A DNA stretch of 64,000 bases from Streptomyces chartreusis (GTDB lineage: Bacteria; Actinomycetota; Actinomycetes; Streptomycetales; Streptomycetaceae), in the NCBI RefSeq assembly GCF_008704715.1, contig NZ_CP023689.1, positions 186,001 through 250,000 of the forward strand, given 5' to 3'. The position numbers and the translations under genes were made by a program. The number at the start of each line of letters is the position of its first letter. Within the stretch, counting starts at the first letter, position 1. The notes beneath the pieces were generated by a model. It was not told where the DNA came from, searched no databases, and was given only the letters and a program-made list of their open reading frames with translations. Positions 1 to 8,660 of this stretch are shown here, piece by piece.

Positions 1-594
1 CAGGCGGACAAGGCGGTGCAGGCTCTGGGGCTTCACGGCTTCGACCGTCGGCTGCCGACGGTCTACGTCACGGGCGGCGCGCAGGGGTCTCAGCAGATCA
101 ACGGCGTCGTACGGGATGCCCTGCCCTGGCTGCTGGAGAGGGCGAACGTGATCCACCAGTGCGGTCCGGACAACGCCGGGGAGCTGCGGCAGTACGCGGC
201 GACCCTGCCAGCGGGGTCGGCCGGCCGGTACCACCTCGCCGGGTTCGTGGGCCCGGAGCTGCCCGATGTACTCGCTCTCGCGGACGTCCTCGTGTCCAGG
301 AGTGGGGCCGGAACCCTGGCCGAGCTGACCGCACTGGGCAAACCGGCCGTGTTCATCCCGCTCGCCTCCTCAGCGGGCAACGAACAGGCGCACAACGCAC
401 GCCACTTGGAGGAGTCCGGTGCCGCCATCGCTCTCCTGGGCGACGTCACCGGAGACCATCTGCGAGACGCGGTGGGCCCACTCCTCGCCGATCCCGCGCG
501 GCGGGAAGAGATGGCGCGGCGGGCCCGGGCGCACGGGAGGCCGGATGCGGCGGACAGGCTCGTGGACGTGATCCTTTCCGCCGCATCCGGCTGA
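1..594 (+). CDS. MurG-like glycosyltransferase, C-terminal part (5' end outside window)
   Basis: The reading frame is open from base 1, so the start lies upstream. The visible 197 residues form the C-terminal Rossmann domain of a GT28/GT-B glycosyltransferase. Family marks are VYVTGGAQGSQQIN (the MurG GGS/GA..IN loop), an HQCG segment, and SRSGAGTLAELTALGKPAVFIPL, the UDP-sugar binding signature with its conserved glutamate. MurG transfers GlcNAc from UDP-GlcNAc to lipid I at the inner membrane face. Several Streptomyces MurG paralogues act outside the division cluster, and no cell-wall gene is visible here, so this may be a paralogue with another acceptor. Family assignment is firm; exact substrate is not. 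Confidence 0.8.
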   Translation, partial: QADKAVQALGLHGFDRRLPTVYVTGGAQGSQQINGVVRDALPWLLERANVIHQCGPDNAGELRQYAATLPAGSAGRYHLAGFVGPELPDVLALADVLVSRSGAGTLAELTALGKPAVFIPLASSAGNEQAHNARHLEESGAAIALLGDVTGDHLRDAVGPLLADPARREEMARRARAHGRPDAADRLVDVILSAASG

Positions 595-600
595 CCAGCC

Positions 601-626
601 TGCGGCTACAGGGGGTAACAGCCGCA
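601..626. terminator. Short hairpin between convergent genes
   Basis: TGCGGCT (601-607) and AGCCGCA (620-626) pair around a 12-nt loop. It lies directly after the glycosyltransferase stop and before the 3' end of the convergent sugar dehydrogenase, so it could end both transcripts. There is no U-tract, as is usual in Streptomyces. Confidence 0.45.
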
Positions 627-664
627 CGATCACACTGGTTGCGCAGCGCTCCTGCCGGTGATTG

Positions 665-1801
665 CTACGCCGGGTCGACCCGGAAGACGCTGCCGCCAAT
701 GGCGAGCACATACAGTTCGCCGTTGCCGGCCTGGGCGAAGGAGATGACCTCGCCGCCGTTGGCTCCGAGGTCGTTCACGGCGGTCACCTTGCCGTGCTTC
801 ATCTGCAGGGAGCGTACGGTGCCGTCGCAGTAGTCACTGAACACGTACTGACCCTTGAGGGACGGGATCGCCTTGCCCCGGTAGACGTAGCCGCCGATCA
901 CCGAACATGCGAAGTTGGCGCGGTCGTACTCGTGGACCGGCGGCACATGGTTCGCCGGTTCCGTGCCGCCCCGGAAGGGATGGGTTCCCTCCATCTGGCC
1001 CCAGCCGTAGTTCTCGCCGCCCTTGCTGCTCGCCGGCGCCCAGTCGACCTCCTCCCAGTCGTTCTGGCCGACGTCGCCGATGAAGAGGTCACCGGTGCCG
1101 GCGTCGAAGGAGAACCGCCATGGGTTGCGCAGCCCGTATGCCCAGATCTCGTCCTTCGCCTTCGGGTCGTTCACGAAGGGGTTGTCCGGCGGGATGGCGT
1201 ACGGCTTGCCGCCCCTCGGGTCGATCCGCAGGAGCTTGCCGAGCAGTGTGTCGAGGTTCTGGCCGTTGCCGTGCGGGTCTCCGCCCGAGCCGCCGTCCCC
1301 GAGTGCGATGTAGAGGTAGCCGTCGGGGCCGATCTTGATGTCGCCGCCGTTGTGGTTCGGGTACGGCTGGGTCTGGGTGATGACCGTACGCCGGGTCTGC
1401 GGCTGGATCTTGCCGTTGCGCACGGCGAACTCGTCGACGGTGCTGGTGCCTTCGAGGTTCGTGAACGAGATGTAGAAGTGCGCGAACTTCTTGTCGAACG
1501 CGATGCCCAGCAGTCCTCGTTCGCCGTCGGTGGTGGTCTCGGCGGATATGTCGAGGACAGGCTTGCTGAGCCCCTTGCTGTCCAATGTCCTTACGGTGCC
1601 CGGGCGTTCGGCGATCCAGAGCTTCCCTCCGGGACCGGCGACGCCTGCCGTCGGGTTCTGTGCCGTGGCCACGTTCTTGAGAGTGACCTTGGACGCCTGA
1701 CGTGCGGCGGACGGCTCATCGGCTGACGCCGCGGTGAGCGCGAGGGAAGCGATGAGACAGACCGTGCCGATGATCGCCGTGCTTCTGGTGCGAACTCTCA
1801 C
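665..1801 (-). CDS. Secreted PQQ-dependent sugar dehydrogenase (GSDH family)
   Basis: 378 residues. Residues 1-27 are a Sec signal peptide (basic start, hydrophobic stretch, Ala-rich end), followed by a six-bladed beta-propeller of the soluble glucose/aldose dehydrogenase family. Marks include WIAERPGTVRTL, the active-site NHNGGDIKIGPDGYLYIALGDGG segment in two parts (NHNGGDI then GPDGYLYIALGDGG), the Ca/PQQ-binding GLRNPWRFSFD and the GENYGWG loop near the end. These enzymes oxidise aldoses outside the membrane with PQQ. The start is a GTG with AGGAGG six bases upstream. A DasR-like palindrome lies about 155 bp upstream, linking it to amino-sugar control. No PQQ biosynthesis gene is visible. 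Confidence 0.87.
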   Translation of the reverse strand: MRVRTRSTAIIGTVCLIASLALTAASADEPSAARQASKVTLKNVATAQNPTAGVAGPGGKLWIAERPGTVRTLDSKGLSKPVLDISAETTTDGERGLLGIAFDKKFAHFYISFTNLEGTSTVDEFAVRNGKIQPQTRRTVITQTQPYPNHNGGDIKIGPDGYLYIALGDGGSGGDPHGNGQNLDTLLGKLLRIDPRGGKPYAIPPDNPFVNDPKAKDEIWAYGLRNPWRFSFDAGTGDLFIGDVGQNDWEEVDWAPASSKGGENYGWGQMEGTHPFRGGTEPANHVPPVHEYDRANFACSVIGGYVYRGKAIPSLKGQYVFSDYCDGTVRSLQMKHGKVTAVNDLGANGGEVISFAQAGNGELYVLAIGGSVFRVDPA

Positions 1802-1956
1802 CGTGTTCCTCCTGGAGGCGGTGAATCAGGTCGCGCTGCTGCCGAGGCTCGTCGCGCGGTGCCGCTGGCGCCAACACGCAACCTGGTGCGGGTGGGGGGA
1901 GAGAGATCGGTGTGCTGTGGGTCGTCTACGCATGAGGATACTGGGACGCGACGACT

Positions 1957-1968
1957 TGGTATAGACCA
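1957..1968 (-). promoter_or_regulatory. Candidate DasR-responsive element (dre)
   Basis: TGGTATAGACCA differs at one position from the TGGTCTAGACCA core of the GntR-family regulator DasR, the GlcNAc-responsive regulator of Streptomyces. It sits about 155 bp upstream of the sugar dehydrogenase start. The only gene reading away from it within 300 bp is that dehydrogenase, because the neighbour on the other side ends at 2059. Confidence 0.5.
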
Positions 1969-2058
1969 GCTTTCGAGAAGTGCAAGCGCCCGGCGGTGAC
2001 AACCACTTGCGTTGATCGGAGCCGGCCAAGCCTCCATGGCCGGCGAACGCCCCGCCAC

Positions 2059-2682
2059 CTAAACGCGCTTCGTCGGCCGCCCTCGCTCCCGCACGCCCTC
2101 GGCGGATCGAGGTGCCGCCACCGACAGCAGGGCGAATGCCACGGCGAAGCCGAGCATGGTGAACACACCCCTCGGCCAGAAGATGTGGCTGTCGACGAAC
2201 GACCAGCAGGAGACGAGCAGCACTGCGGCGCCGGGCAACACCCTCACACCGCACCGCCGCCACAGCGCCCTGCAGGTCGCCAGCGAGGCCACGGCCAGTC
2301 CGTACGCGCCGGCCCTGCCCAACTCATCGCCGACGACGAACAGTCGGCCGGCCGCCCCATGCACACCATGGTCCACCACGACTCCTGCGGATATGCCCGC
2401 CACTGCGTCGAGACCCGAGTAATACGCGGCGAAGCAGAGACATCCGCCCCAGCAGAGCACCGTCAGCACTCCCTCCGCATCCGGGCGCGGCCTGCCCCAC
2501 AAGGGCACGAGCAGTCCGAGCACAAGGAGCGGGAAGACCGGCAGGAGGGCGATGTGCAGCGCGGCCCAGTGGCCCGCCGTCGTCGCCGTCAGATGTCGCG
2601 GGTGCATCAAGCCGGCTCCTGCCAACAGCAGCGGAGCAGCGGTCACCAAGAGCATCACGCGCAAGGTACGGAGGGATCGCAT
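2059..2682 (-). CDS. Hypothetical integral membrane protein
   Basis: 207 residues with about five or six hydrophobic helices (roughly 7-25, 38-60, 68-88, 125-143, 148-165 and 170-190) and a basic C-terminal tail. The ATG start has GGAGGGATCG upstream. I do not recognise a family; the helix pattern is like the small DUF998-type membrane proteins common in actinobacteria. It is separated by 257 bp from the sugar dehydrogenase, so co-transcription is unlikely. A shared intergenic region of 219 bp separates it from the divergent DUF1996 gene. Confidence 0.6.
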   Translation of the reverse strand: MRSLRTLRVMLLVTAAPLLLAGAGLMHPRHLTATTAGHWAALHIALLPVFPLLVLGLLVPLWGRPRPDAEGVLTVLCWGGCLCFAAYYSGLDAVAGISAGVVVDHGVHGAAGRLFVVGDELGRAGAYGLAVASLATCRALWRRCGVRVLPGAAVLLVSCWSFVDSHIFWPRGVFTMLGFAVAFALLSVAAPRSAEGVRERGRPTKRV

Positions 2683-2901
2683 CGGCTCAAGCTAGGCGGC
2701 CGCCCAGGGGCGCTCGGCGCCCGTCGGCCACATGTAAGACATCCGTAAGGAGAGACCGACTTCGTCCAGCTCGAACCCACCACTTTCTTACGTAGGCATG
2801 ACATGACACCCAACGCCCCGCCCTCACACTCACCCCACCCGTAACTCTGAGCACCCCAGGCCGCCGAGACACCTGACGGCCGACCACCTCAGAGGAATCC
2901 C

Positions 2902-4353
2902 ATGCGACACAACACTCGCAAGCGGTCGAAGACAACACAGCGCGCCATCGCCGCCACGGCAGGTCTGGCCCTTGGAGCGGGAGCGCTGATCGCGGTCAAC
3001 GTGTATGCCTCAGCCCACGAGAGCGCGAACGGCAACTCCACGAAACGTGCGACCCAGGGCCCGGCCGATCCGGCAGGCGGGGCCACCACCATCAGCTGCC
3101 CTGATGTCGGGGCCAAACTGACCTCGGTCCCCGAGCGGGCCAGGACGCAGGTCGACAGGGAACTCGCGCTGCTCGACAAGCAGGTGTCCGAGGCGTACCA
3201 GAAGCTTCGAAGTTCGGCCAAGGCCATCCAGCAGGACCGCAGCTTCGCCAACAACGCGATCATGGCTCCGCTGAAGGACAGGCGCACCGCGACCATCGAC
3301 CGGATCGCGATCGCCATAGGTCGCTCGGGCACCAGGCCACAGGGCCTCGAAGCCCTCGCCGCATGCACGCTGCGCGCCACCGACGCCCAGCAGGAACAGG
3401 GGCCGGGCCAGGAGCAGGGCGACACCGCCGTCCAAGGCAACGGCCCGGTGGCCGCCGACTTCGTGGACATCACCACGGTCCGGCCCAATGTGAAGAGCCC
3501 TCGCAAGCAGCGCGGCGCTTCCGCGGGCAGGTTCACCACCCAGTGCGGCGTCAACGAGAACAAGCTCTACAACTCCGACAACATCATCGTCGCCCCCGGC
3601 GTCGACAACGGCGCGCACCATACCCACGACTACGTCGGCAATCAGGACAACGACGCGTTCACCACCAACGAGGAGTTCGCCGCCGCCGCGACGAGCTGCC
3701 GCAACCAGGGCGACAAGTCGACGTACTACTGGCCGGTTCTCCGTCTGCAGGACGGCAAGCAGGAGTTCGACGCCCAGGAACTCGGCGGCGGCGCCGAGGG
3801 CAACACCGGCACGATTCTGACCGCCTCGAAGGTCACCCTGAACTTCGTCGGCAGCCCGCGCGGCAAGGTCGTGGCGATGCCCAAGTTCCTGCGGATCATC
3901 ACCGGTGACGCCAAGGCATTCACCAACGGCACCGCGAACGCGAATGCCTCCTGGAGCTGCACCGGCTTCGAGAACCGCCAGTTGACGGACAAGTACCCGA
4001 TCTGCCCGCAGGGCAGCAGCCTGGTCCGTACGTCCAAGTTCCAGAGCTGCTGGGACGGTCGGAGCACCGACAGTGCCAACCATCGCTCGCACGTGGCGTT
4101 CGCGGACCCGAGGACCGGTGCCTGCCCGAGCGGAATGAGGGCCATCCCGCAGCTGGTCCAGCGTCTGGTCTACGACGTGGACGCACCCAGCCTCGACGAC
4201 AACGGGCAGTCCAACCCCTTCTACGCGGTGGACGGTTTCCCCGAGCAGATGCACAAGCCGATCACGGACCACGGCGACTTCATCAACGTCTTCGACGAGC
4301 GCCTGATGAACCGCATGGTCCAGTGCATCAACACCGGTCGCGCGTGCCGGTGA
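2902..4353 (+). CDS. Secreted DUF1996 domain protein
   Basis: 483 residues. An N-terminal signal sequence (basic RKRSKTTQR, then a hydrophobic Ala/Gly stretch to about residue 35) is followed by a low-complexity, Gln/Gly-rich linker (about 155-180). The DUF1996 domain runs from about 212 to the end: [29 protein letters not shown], then Cys-containing segments ending in [11 protein letters not shown]1996 occurs in secreted actinobacterial and fungal proteins; its function is unknown, though the conserved His/Asp/Cys residues could bind metal or sugar. The start is an ATG with AGAGGAA upstream. It is monocistronic, convergent with the next gene. Confidence 0.85.
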   Translation: MRHNTRKRSKTTQRAIAATAGLALGAGALIAVNVYASAHESANGNSTKRATQGPADPAGGATTISCPDVGAKLTSVPERARTQVDRELALLDKQVSEAYQKLRSSAKAIQQDRSFANNAIMAPLKDRRTATIDRIAIAIGRSGTRPQGLEALAACTLRATDAQQEQGPGQEQGDTAVQGNGPVAADFVDITTVRPNVKSPRKQRGASAGRFTTQCGVNENKLYNSDNIIVAPGVDNGAHHTHDYVGNQDNDAFTTNEEFAAAATSCRNQGDKSTYYWPVLRLQDGKQEFDAQELGGGAEGNTGTILTASKVTLNFVGSPRGKVVAMPKFLRIITGDAKAFTNGTANANASWSCTGFENRQLTDKYPICPQGSSLVRTSKFQSCWDGRSTDSANHRSHVAFADPRTGACPSGMRAIPQLVQRLVYDVDAPSLDDNGQSNPFYAVDGFPEQMHKPITDHGDFINVFDERLMNRMVQCINTGRACR

Positions 4354-4359
4354 CCTTCT

Positions 4360-4389
4360 GGCCGGCCCTGGGCGTCACTGGGACCGGCC
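4360..4389. terminator. Weak hairpin between convergent genes
   Basis: GGCCGG (4360-4365) and CCGGCC (4384-4389) can pair across 18 nt just after the DUF1996 stop. The stem is short and the loop long, so this is tentative. Confidence 0.3.
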
Positions 4390-4441
4390 GCCCTCCCCCG
4401 CCGGCTGAAGGGGCACCGCCGGCACTCCGTGCGTCGACCCG

Positions 4442-5176
4442 TTAGTGCGGTGCCGGCATCGGATCCAGGGCGTTGGCGATGGAGCAACCGCCCTCTCCTG
4501 GCATCCGCTGGATCCGGGACGGCACCCACACCTGGTTGGCGCCGGGGGCCACGCGGGCAAGTAGGCAGTCCTGCGGGTCGAAGCCATTGCCCTTCACCGA
4601 CAGGAGAACGCCGACCCGGCCGCCGTCCGCCTTGACCTCGGTACGGATTGCCGGATCCAGGTCCAGGGCGGCGAGCGTACGGCGCACCTCGGCCTCGTCG
4701 ACCCGGCCGCCCTCCGGCACCCGGGGAAGCTTCGCGCGAAGTTCCTCATAGGGCAACTGGGGCGGTTCGGGTGGCGGGGCGAAGGTCAGCGGAGGGCCCT
4801 GCGGGCAGTCCGCGTCGCGGGGATCCTCACGCCACTCCGACTTGGGCGACACCCGCACGGCGAAACAGCGCCGCACGGTGACTTCTTGGGGGTCGCTCCA
4901 TTCGTTGTACGCCGAGCCGGAGGTGCGGACGATCACGTCGATGCCGTCCCCGTCGTGAGTCGAGGTACCCGTCACCCGCATCACCTCCACCCCGTCGATG
5001 CCGGAAGCGGAGCGCCCGACTTCCTCCGCCGTGCGCGGACGCTGGCCGTAGAGCACTTCGCCCGCGTGCCTGGCCGCCTCGCGTGCGGCGTCCGTCGCCT
5101 CGTCCTCGGAGGACGGCACCACCCCGCAGCTGACGGTGAACAGCAACAGCGGGGCGAGCAGCAGCAGTCGGCGCAT
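4442..5176 (-). CDS. Predicted lipoprotein of unknown function
   Basis: 244 residues. The start MRRLLLLAPLLLFTVSC is a lipoprotein signal with the lipobox cysteine at residue 17, so the mature protein should be anchored to the outer membrane face. The rest is a mixed alpha/beta domain with a short acidic, Ala-rich helix after the lipobox, and a C-terminal segment with two cysteines (DCLLARV and GGCSIANAL). I recognise no family. It is transcribed alone: the next gene on this strand ends 311 bp upstream. Confidence 0.7.
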   Translation of the reverse strand: MRRLLLLAPLLLFTVSCGVVPSSEDEATDAAREAARHAGEVLYGQRPRTAEEVGRSASGIDGVEVMRVTGTSTHDGDGIDVIVRTSGSAYNEWSDPQEVTVRRCFAVRVSPKSEWREDPRDADCPQGPPLTFAPPPEPPQLPYEELRAKLPRVPEGGRVDEAEVRRTLAALDLDPAIRTEVKADGGRVGVLLSVKGNGFDPQDCLLARVAPGANQVWVPSRIQRMPGEGGCSIANALDPMPAPH

Positions 5177-5378
5177 AGGTCCACCCTTCCGGCGCCGCGC
5201 GGGGCGGGCTACCGCTCGCGTACTCAGACCGGAGTAGGTGATCGTACTCAGCCGCTGCAGCGCTCAGACGCGGGAGCCCACCTCCGTGCGGTACCGACGG
5301 CAGGCGTACACCTCGCCGAAGCGGGCCCGGCAGCTTGACCGGCGTAGGACCTGATGCGTCGGTCGGTCAACACCGATG

Positions 5379-5443
5379 CAGTAGGGCGGCAGCGACGTCG
5401 AACGCGGCCTTGCGGCCAGTACGAAGTCGCTGCCGCCCTACTG
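5379..5443. repeat. Perfect 18-bp inverted repeat with 29-nt spacer
   Basis: CAGTAGGGCGGCAGCGAC (5379-5396) is followed by its exact reverse complement at 5426-5443. The 29-nt spacer holds a small GGCC-TTGC-GGCC hairpin. It occupies the otherwise featureless 5177-5487 gap, behind the Ala-rich gene and ahead of the lipoprotein gene on the minus strand. It could be a strong terminator for the Ala-rich gene, or the ends of a tiny mobile relic; there is no U-tract and I see no target-site duplication. Confidence 0.75.
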
Positions 5444-5487
5444 GGTCGGCATGCTCGCCTGTGCTGCGGATGAGGCAGCCCCGCGTG

Positions 5488-5922
5488 TCAGATCCGGCCA
5501 CCGGTCATACGGGTGATCGGACCCAAGGTGCGCCGACCGGAACGCCGACCCGCCGCGTACGACATCGCACTCAGCGCGGTCAGCCCTGCGCCCACGCCCG
5601 CGGCGAGGATCTTGCGGTTGGCGATGAGCGTCCAGGTCGACTTGGCGAACGCGGCAGCCTGCCCCGAGGCGGAGACGACTGCCATGCGACCGGCCTCGAC
5701 GCGCTGGGCTGCCGTATGAGCGACCGAAGTGGTTGCCTTGGCAGTCCGTTCGGCGGCGCCGGCGGCGGCTGATGCCGCGTCACCGGCCTTGTCGGCAGCC
5801 TTGTCCGCCGCCTTCGACGCCGGAGCAGTCGCCCGCGACGTGGTGCGACGGGCCTTGGACGCGGCCGCCTTCGCGGATACGGAATCTTGACTGGTGTCGT
5901 TGTTCGAAGGGCTCATGGACAT
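5488..5922 (-). CDS. Ala-rich protein with C-terminal hydrophobic segment
   Basis: 144 residues. A Ser/Ala/Lys-rich N-terminal half contains a long amphipathic helix with repeated KAADKA-type units (about residues 35-80). A short hydrophobic segment follows (about 103-123, ILAAGVGAGLTALSAMSYAAG), and the tail is Arg-rich. The pattern resembles phasin-like or apolipophorin-like helical proteins and small membrane-associated actinobacterial proteins; I assign no function. I chose the ATG at 5922 because GAAGGGAG lies nine bases upstream; another ATG is two codons in. Upstream in-frame ATGs lack such a site. Confidence 0.65.
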   Translation of the reverse strand: MSMSPSNNDTSQDSVSAKAAASKARRTTSRATAPASKAADKAADKAGDAASAAAGAAERTAKATTSVAHTAAQRVEAGRMAVVSASGQAAAFAKSTWTLIANRKILAAGVGAGLTALSAMSYAAGRRSGRRTLGPITRMTGGRI

Positions 5923-6163
5923 CGCGTTGCCACTCCCTTCGGCAGCAAACATGTTCGACCAAGACCACCTACGCCACGGCGTCAAGCGCCGCGCACCGAC
6001 AGAAGCGTCTATCGGCCACGGCAGCCCGTCGAGTCTGCCCCCTCCTCGAGGTCGGGCGGGGTGGTCCAGAGCAGGCGCGTCCGTTTGGTTGTCGTGTACA
6101 TTTTAAAGTGAGCTGTCGTCGCGCTCCACGGGGGAAGCGCGTGCCGACGGCCGAGGGAGAATC

Positions 6164-6640
6164 ATGAGCGAGCCCGTCGACCCGAGGTTGGCGTACGCGA
6201 CCGTGGCAGAGCCCTCTCCGGGGCCCACGCCCGGCCCCACTCCGGCTCCCCCACCGTCCGACCCGGGATCGGACGGCGACGGGGGCCCGAGCCCGGAGCC
6301 GTCGCCCTCGCCGAACCCCAGCCCCACCCCGCCGGCGCCGTGGGGTACCGATCCCGACGTCGGCGTGACCTCCTCGTTCCTGCGCAGGCGGGCCGACGAC
6401 TGCGAGACGGCGTCCGAGGTCATCCGCAAGACGCGGGGCGTGGCCGAGGACGCGAACAGCGACCTGGCCCGTGCGGCCGGCGGGTGGCAGTTCACCAGCA
6501 GTCTCGACGAGTTGCAGGGCCGCTGGGAGGCGCTCAACAACGTCGTTGTGCAGCGGCTCGACCAGGCTGCGGCCAACTTCCGCCTCAGCGCGGACGCCTA
6601 CGACGCCAACGAGACGCGCACCGCCTCACAGTTCTCGTGA
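6164..6640 (+). CDS. WXG100-like small helical protein with proline-rich N-terminus
   Basis: 158 residues. Residues 1-62 are a disordered Pro/Ser/Gly region made of GPTPGPTPAPPP-like units. The rest is a helical hairpin typical of the ESX/WXG superfamily: a first helix from about 68 to 100, a turn at AAGGWQF, then a long helix (LDELQGRWEALNNVVVQRLDQA) to the end. ESX family proteins are substrates or partners of type VII secretion. AGGGAGAATC precedes the ATG. It begins a three-gene operon; the next start is 41 bp downstream. The turn has GGW rather than a strict WXG, so the assignment is to the superfamily only. Confidence 0.65.
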   Translation: MSEPVDPRLAYATVAEPSPGPTPGPTPAPPPSDPGSDGDGGPSPEPSPSPNPSPTPPAPWGTDPDVGVTSSFLRRRADDCETASEVIRKTRGVAEDANSDLARAAGGWQFTSSLDELQGRWEALNNVVVQRLDQAAANFRLSADAYDANETRTASQFS

Positions 6641-6681
6641 GCCTGAGGACCACCGACCGCACCGGAACACGGGGACAGGAC

Positions 6682-7812
6682 ATGCCCGGCTTCTACGCAC
6701 TGCTGCAACTCGACGTCGCCGGACTGGAGACATTCGCCGACGAGTGGGTGACAGTTCACCGAAAGCTCACGGAGGCAAGGACGGGCTTCCATGACGACGT
6801 GGTGAAGCCTCTCCATGAGGACCACTGGCGCGGCGAGGGCGGCCGCGCCGCGCAGGACTACTGCGACCGCGTCCAGATGGATATCGACGCGCTGGACAAG
6901 GAGGTCAGGGCCCTGCGGAACTTCCTTGACACGGAGGCCGACGGTGCGACGGGCCGCGGCGGCGTGAAGGGCCTCGCGGGCCTGAAGCTGCGCGCCGAGA
7001 ACCTCCAGCGGGAGGCGCTGACCGAGGGAATGAACATCACGGACTCCGGCACGGTCGAGTGGGAGGTCATGTACGACCCGAACGACCCGGAGACCCCGAA
7101 GATGCTCGACGAGCGCAGGAACACCGCCGACTCGCTGCAGACGCGGGTCCGCACTCTGCTCGATGACGCCGCCGAGGACGACGAGTGGCTGGCGAAGAGC
7201 CTCAAGGTGATCTTCGGTACGGTCGGCAACTTCGAATCCGAGAACCGCAGGTTCGGCATCGTGGAGCCCACCGCCAAGGACCGCCAGGTCTACAACCAGC
7301 TCAACAACGTCGCCGCCTACTTCGCCGTCATGAAGGGCTGGCCGACGGCCGCCGGCCTGGTCCAGCACTATCTCGACGGCAGCGGAAAGCCCGTCGAGGT
7401 CGAGCCGCAGCAGATGATGAACGACATTCCGGCCTTCCGGAAGGACGTGGATGGCACGCTGCAGAACGACGTGCGCAAGCGCGGAGACGGGCCGTTCACC
7501 ACCGAGTGGTCCTCCACCGCCCCCAACCCGGCGGACGGCGACCGCAGCATGGAGTGGTACTACGCGCTCAACCACTTCCAGTACCGCCTCGTCGGGGAGA
7601 AGCAGGGAGACGAGATCAAGTACCACGTCGAGGTCCAGAAGCGTTACGACTGGGGCATCCCCAGCGAGCACCGCGCCACGGTGTCCGGCGGCGGTCCCGG
7701 TCCGATGGGCATGGACCTGGAACAGGCCGACATCGCCCACCTCCACACCTCCGGCATGGCCCAGGACTTCGACGTGTCCGGCTCGTCCGACGAGATGACG
7801 GCCCGCTCGTGA
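6682..7812 (+). CDS. WXG/LXG-type protein with uncharacterised C-terminal domain
   Basis: 376 residues. The first 90 residues form a helical hairpin with HEDHWRGEGGRAAQDY at the turn, matching the W-x-G pattern of ESX-type N-terminal domains. Residues about 90-200 are further helices. Residues about 210-376 form a mixed domain (PQQMMNDIPAFRKDV, then a Trp/Tyr-rich WYYALNHFQYRLVGE strand segment) that I do not recognise. The layout, helical targeting domain plus unknown C-terminus, is that of type VII effector-like proteins. I chose the ATG at 6682 because GGGGACAGGA lies next to it. The stop overlaps the start of the third gene (GTGA). Confidence 0.65.
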   Translation: MPGFYALLQLDVAGLETFADEWVTVHRKLTEARTGFHDDVVKPLHEDHWRGEGGRAAQDYCDRVQMDIDALDKEVRALRNFLDTEADGATGRGGVKGLAGLKLRAENLQREALTEGMNITDSGTVEWEVMYDPNDPETPKMLDERRNTADSLQTRVRTLLDDAAEDDEWLAKSLKVIFGTVGNFESENRRFGIVEPTAKDRQVYNQLNNVAAYFAVMKGWPTAAGLVQHYLDGSGKPVEVEPQQMMNDIPAFRKDVDGTLQNDVRKRGDGPFTTEWSSTAPNPADGDRSMEWYYALNHFQYRLVGEKQGDEIKYHVEVQKRYDWGIPSEHRATVSGGGPGPMGMDLEQADIAHLHTSGMAQDFDVSGSSDEMTARS

Positions 7813-8051
7813 AGGGCCGTCACACTCCAGCCGGACCGCCGCGCCCCAAGCCGGACAGCACCACTCGGGACGACGCGGGCCGCGGTGGCCTCCTCAAGAA
7901 GGTGGCCCTGTGGACCGGACTCGCCCTCTGCATCGCCTTCATCGTCTGGGTGGCATGGGGGTTCCTCCAGTTCGACCACGACATCGACAATCCCCGTGAG
8001 GGCGGCTTCTCCGGCTGGCAGTGCGATGCCGGCCGCGACTGCGGGTCTTGA
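7809..8051 (+). CDS. Small single-pass membrane protein, third gene of the WXG-like operon
   Basis: 80 residues, starting at a GTG whose last two bases begin the previous stop (GTGA), so translation is likely coupled. Residues 1-28 are a Pro/Arg/Lys-rich cytoplasmic stretch, residues about 31-52 a transmembrane helix (VALWTGLALCIAFIVWVAWG), and the remaining 28 residues are acidic with two cysteines (QCDAGRDC) that would lie outside. No family is recognised. The position suggests a partner, anchor or immunity-like companion of the upstream WXG-type protein; that is inference. Confidence 0.6.
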   Translation: MKGRHTPAGPPRPKPDSTTRDDAGRGGLLKKVALWTGLALCIAFIVWVAWGFLQFDHDIDNPREGGFSGWQCDAGRDCGS

Positions 8052-8108
8052 CGACACCTTTCCCCGTCACTTCGGCGCACCCTCTGAATCGAAGAGCCCG
8101 ATGGAGGG

Positions 8109-8561
8109 CTAGCTCGTGCCAGCAGGCGGGTCCGCGTAGATGCCGTGCAGCATTCCTGTGGCTTGGCCGACTTCGATGAGATAGCCGTCCGGGTCGCGCA
8201 AGTAGCACCGCAGCTCGGCTCCGCGGTCGATCGGCGGCGTGAGGAATTCGGCCCCCTTCGCGGTCCACTCCCGGTGGGTGGTCTCGATGTCGGCGACGCG
8301 GAGGTTGAGGAAGCTGCTGACCGTGCTCGGGTCGGTGGGCGGGCGCAGCGTGACGTCCGGCTTGTCGGGGGTCGGACCACCTCCCGGGTTCATGATGATC
8401 CATCCGTTGGCGAGCCTGACGGTGCAGGGGTTCTCCTCAAGCACCACCTCGCCGCCGAGGACGTCGGTGTAGAAGGCGCGAGAACGGGCCACGTCAGCCA
8501 CCGTCAGAAAGTGAGTGAGCAGCAGTCCGGAATCCGGCGCGGGGAACCCCTCAGCTTGCAT
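8109..8561 (-). CDS. VOC family (glyoxalase/bleomycin-resistance fold) protein
   Basis: 150 residues with the two beta-alpha-beta-beta-beta modules of the vicinal oxygen chelate superfamily: LTHFLTVADVARSRAFYTDVLGGEVV, then LRVADIETTHREWTAKGAEFLTPP and RCYLRDPDGYLIEVGQATG. The GYLIEVGQ strand carries the usual metal-ligand glutamate. Members include dioxygenases, isomerases and drug-binding proteins, and the sequence does not separate these. Convergent with the WXG-like operon. Confidence 0.82.
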   Translation of the reverse strand: MQAEGFPAPDSGLLLTHFLTVADVARSRAFYTDVLGGEVVLEENPCTVRLANGWIIMNPGGGPTPDKPDVTLRPPTDPSTVSSFLNLRVADIETTHREWTAKGAEFLTPPIDRGAELRCYLRDPDGYLIEVGQATGMLHGIYADPPAGTS

Positions 8562-8660
8562 GCGAGCCCTCCAGGTACATGGGATCTTTCATTCCATATT
8601 GGTGGATGAGCCTCCGCTATCGCCGATCAACACGACCGGGGTAAGCCGGCTCGCGCAGCA

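Noticed and set aside
5335..5370. TTGACCG / CGGTCAA inverted repeat near the 18-bp repeat
   Set aside because: 7-bp arms with 22-bp spacing are short and could arise by chance.
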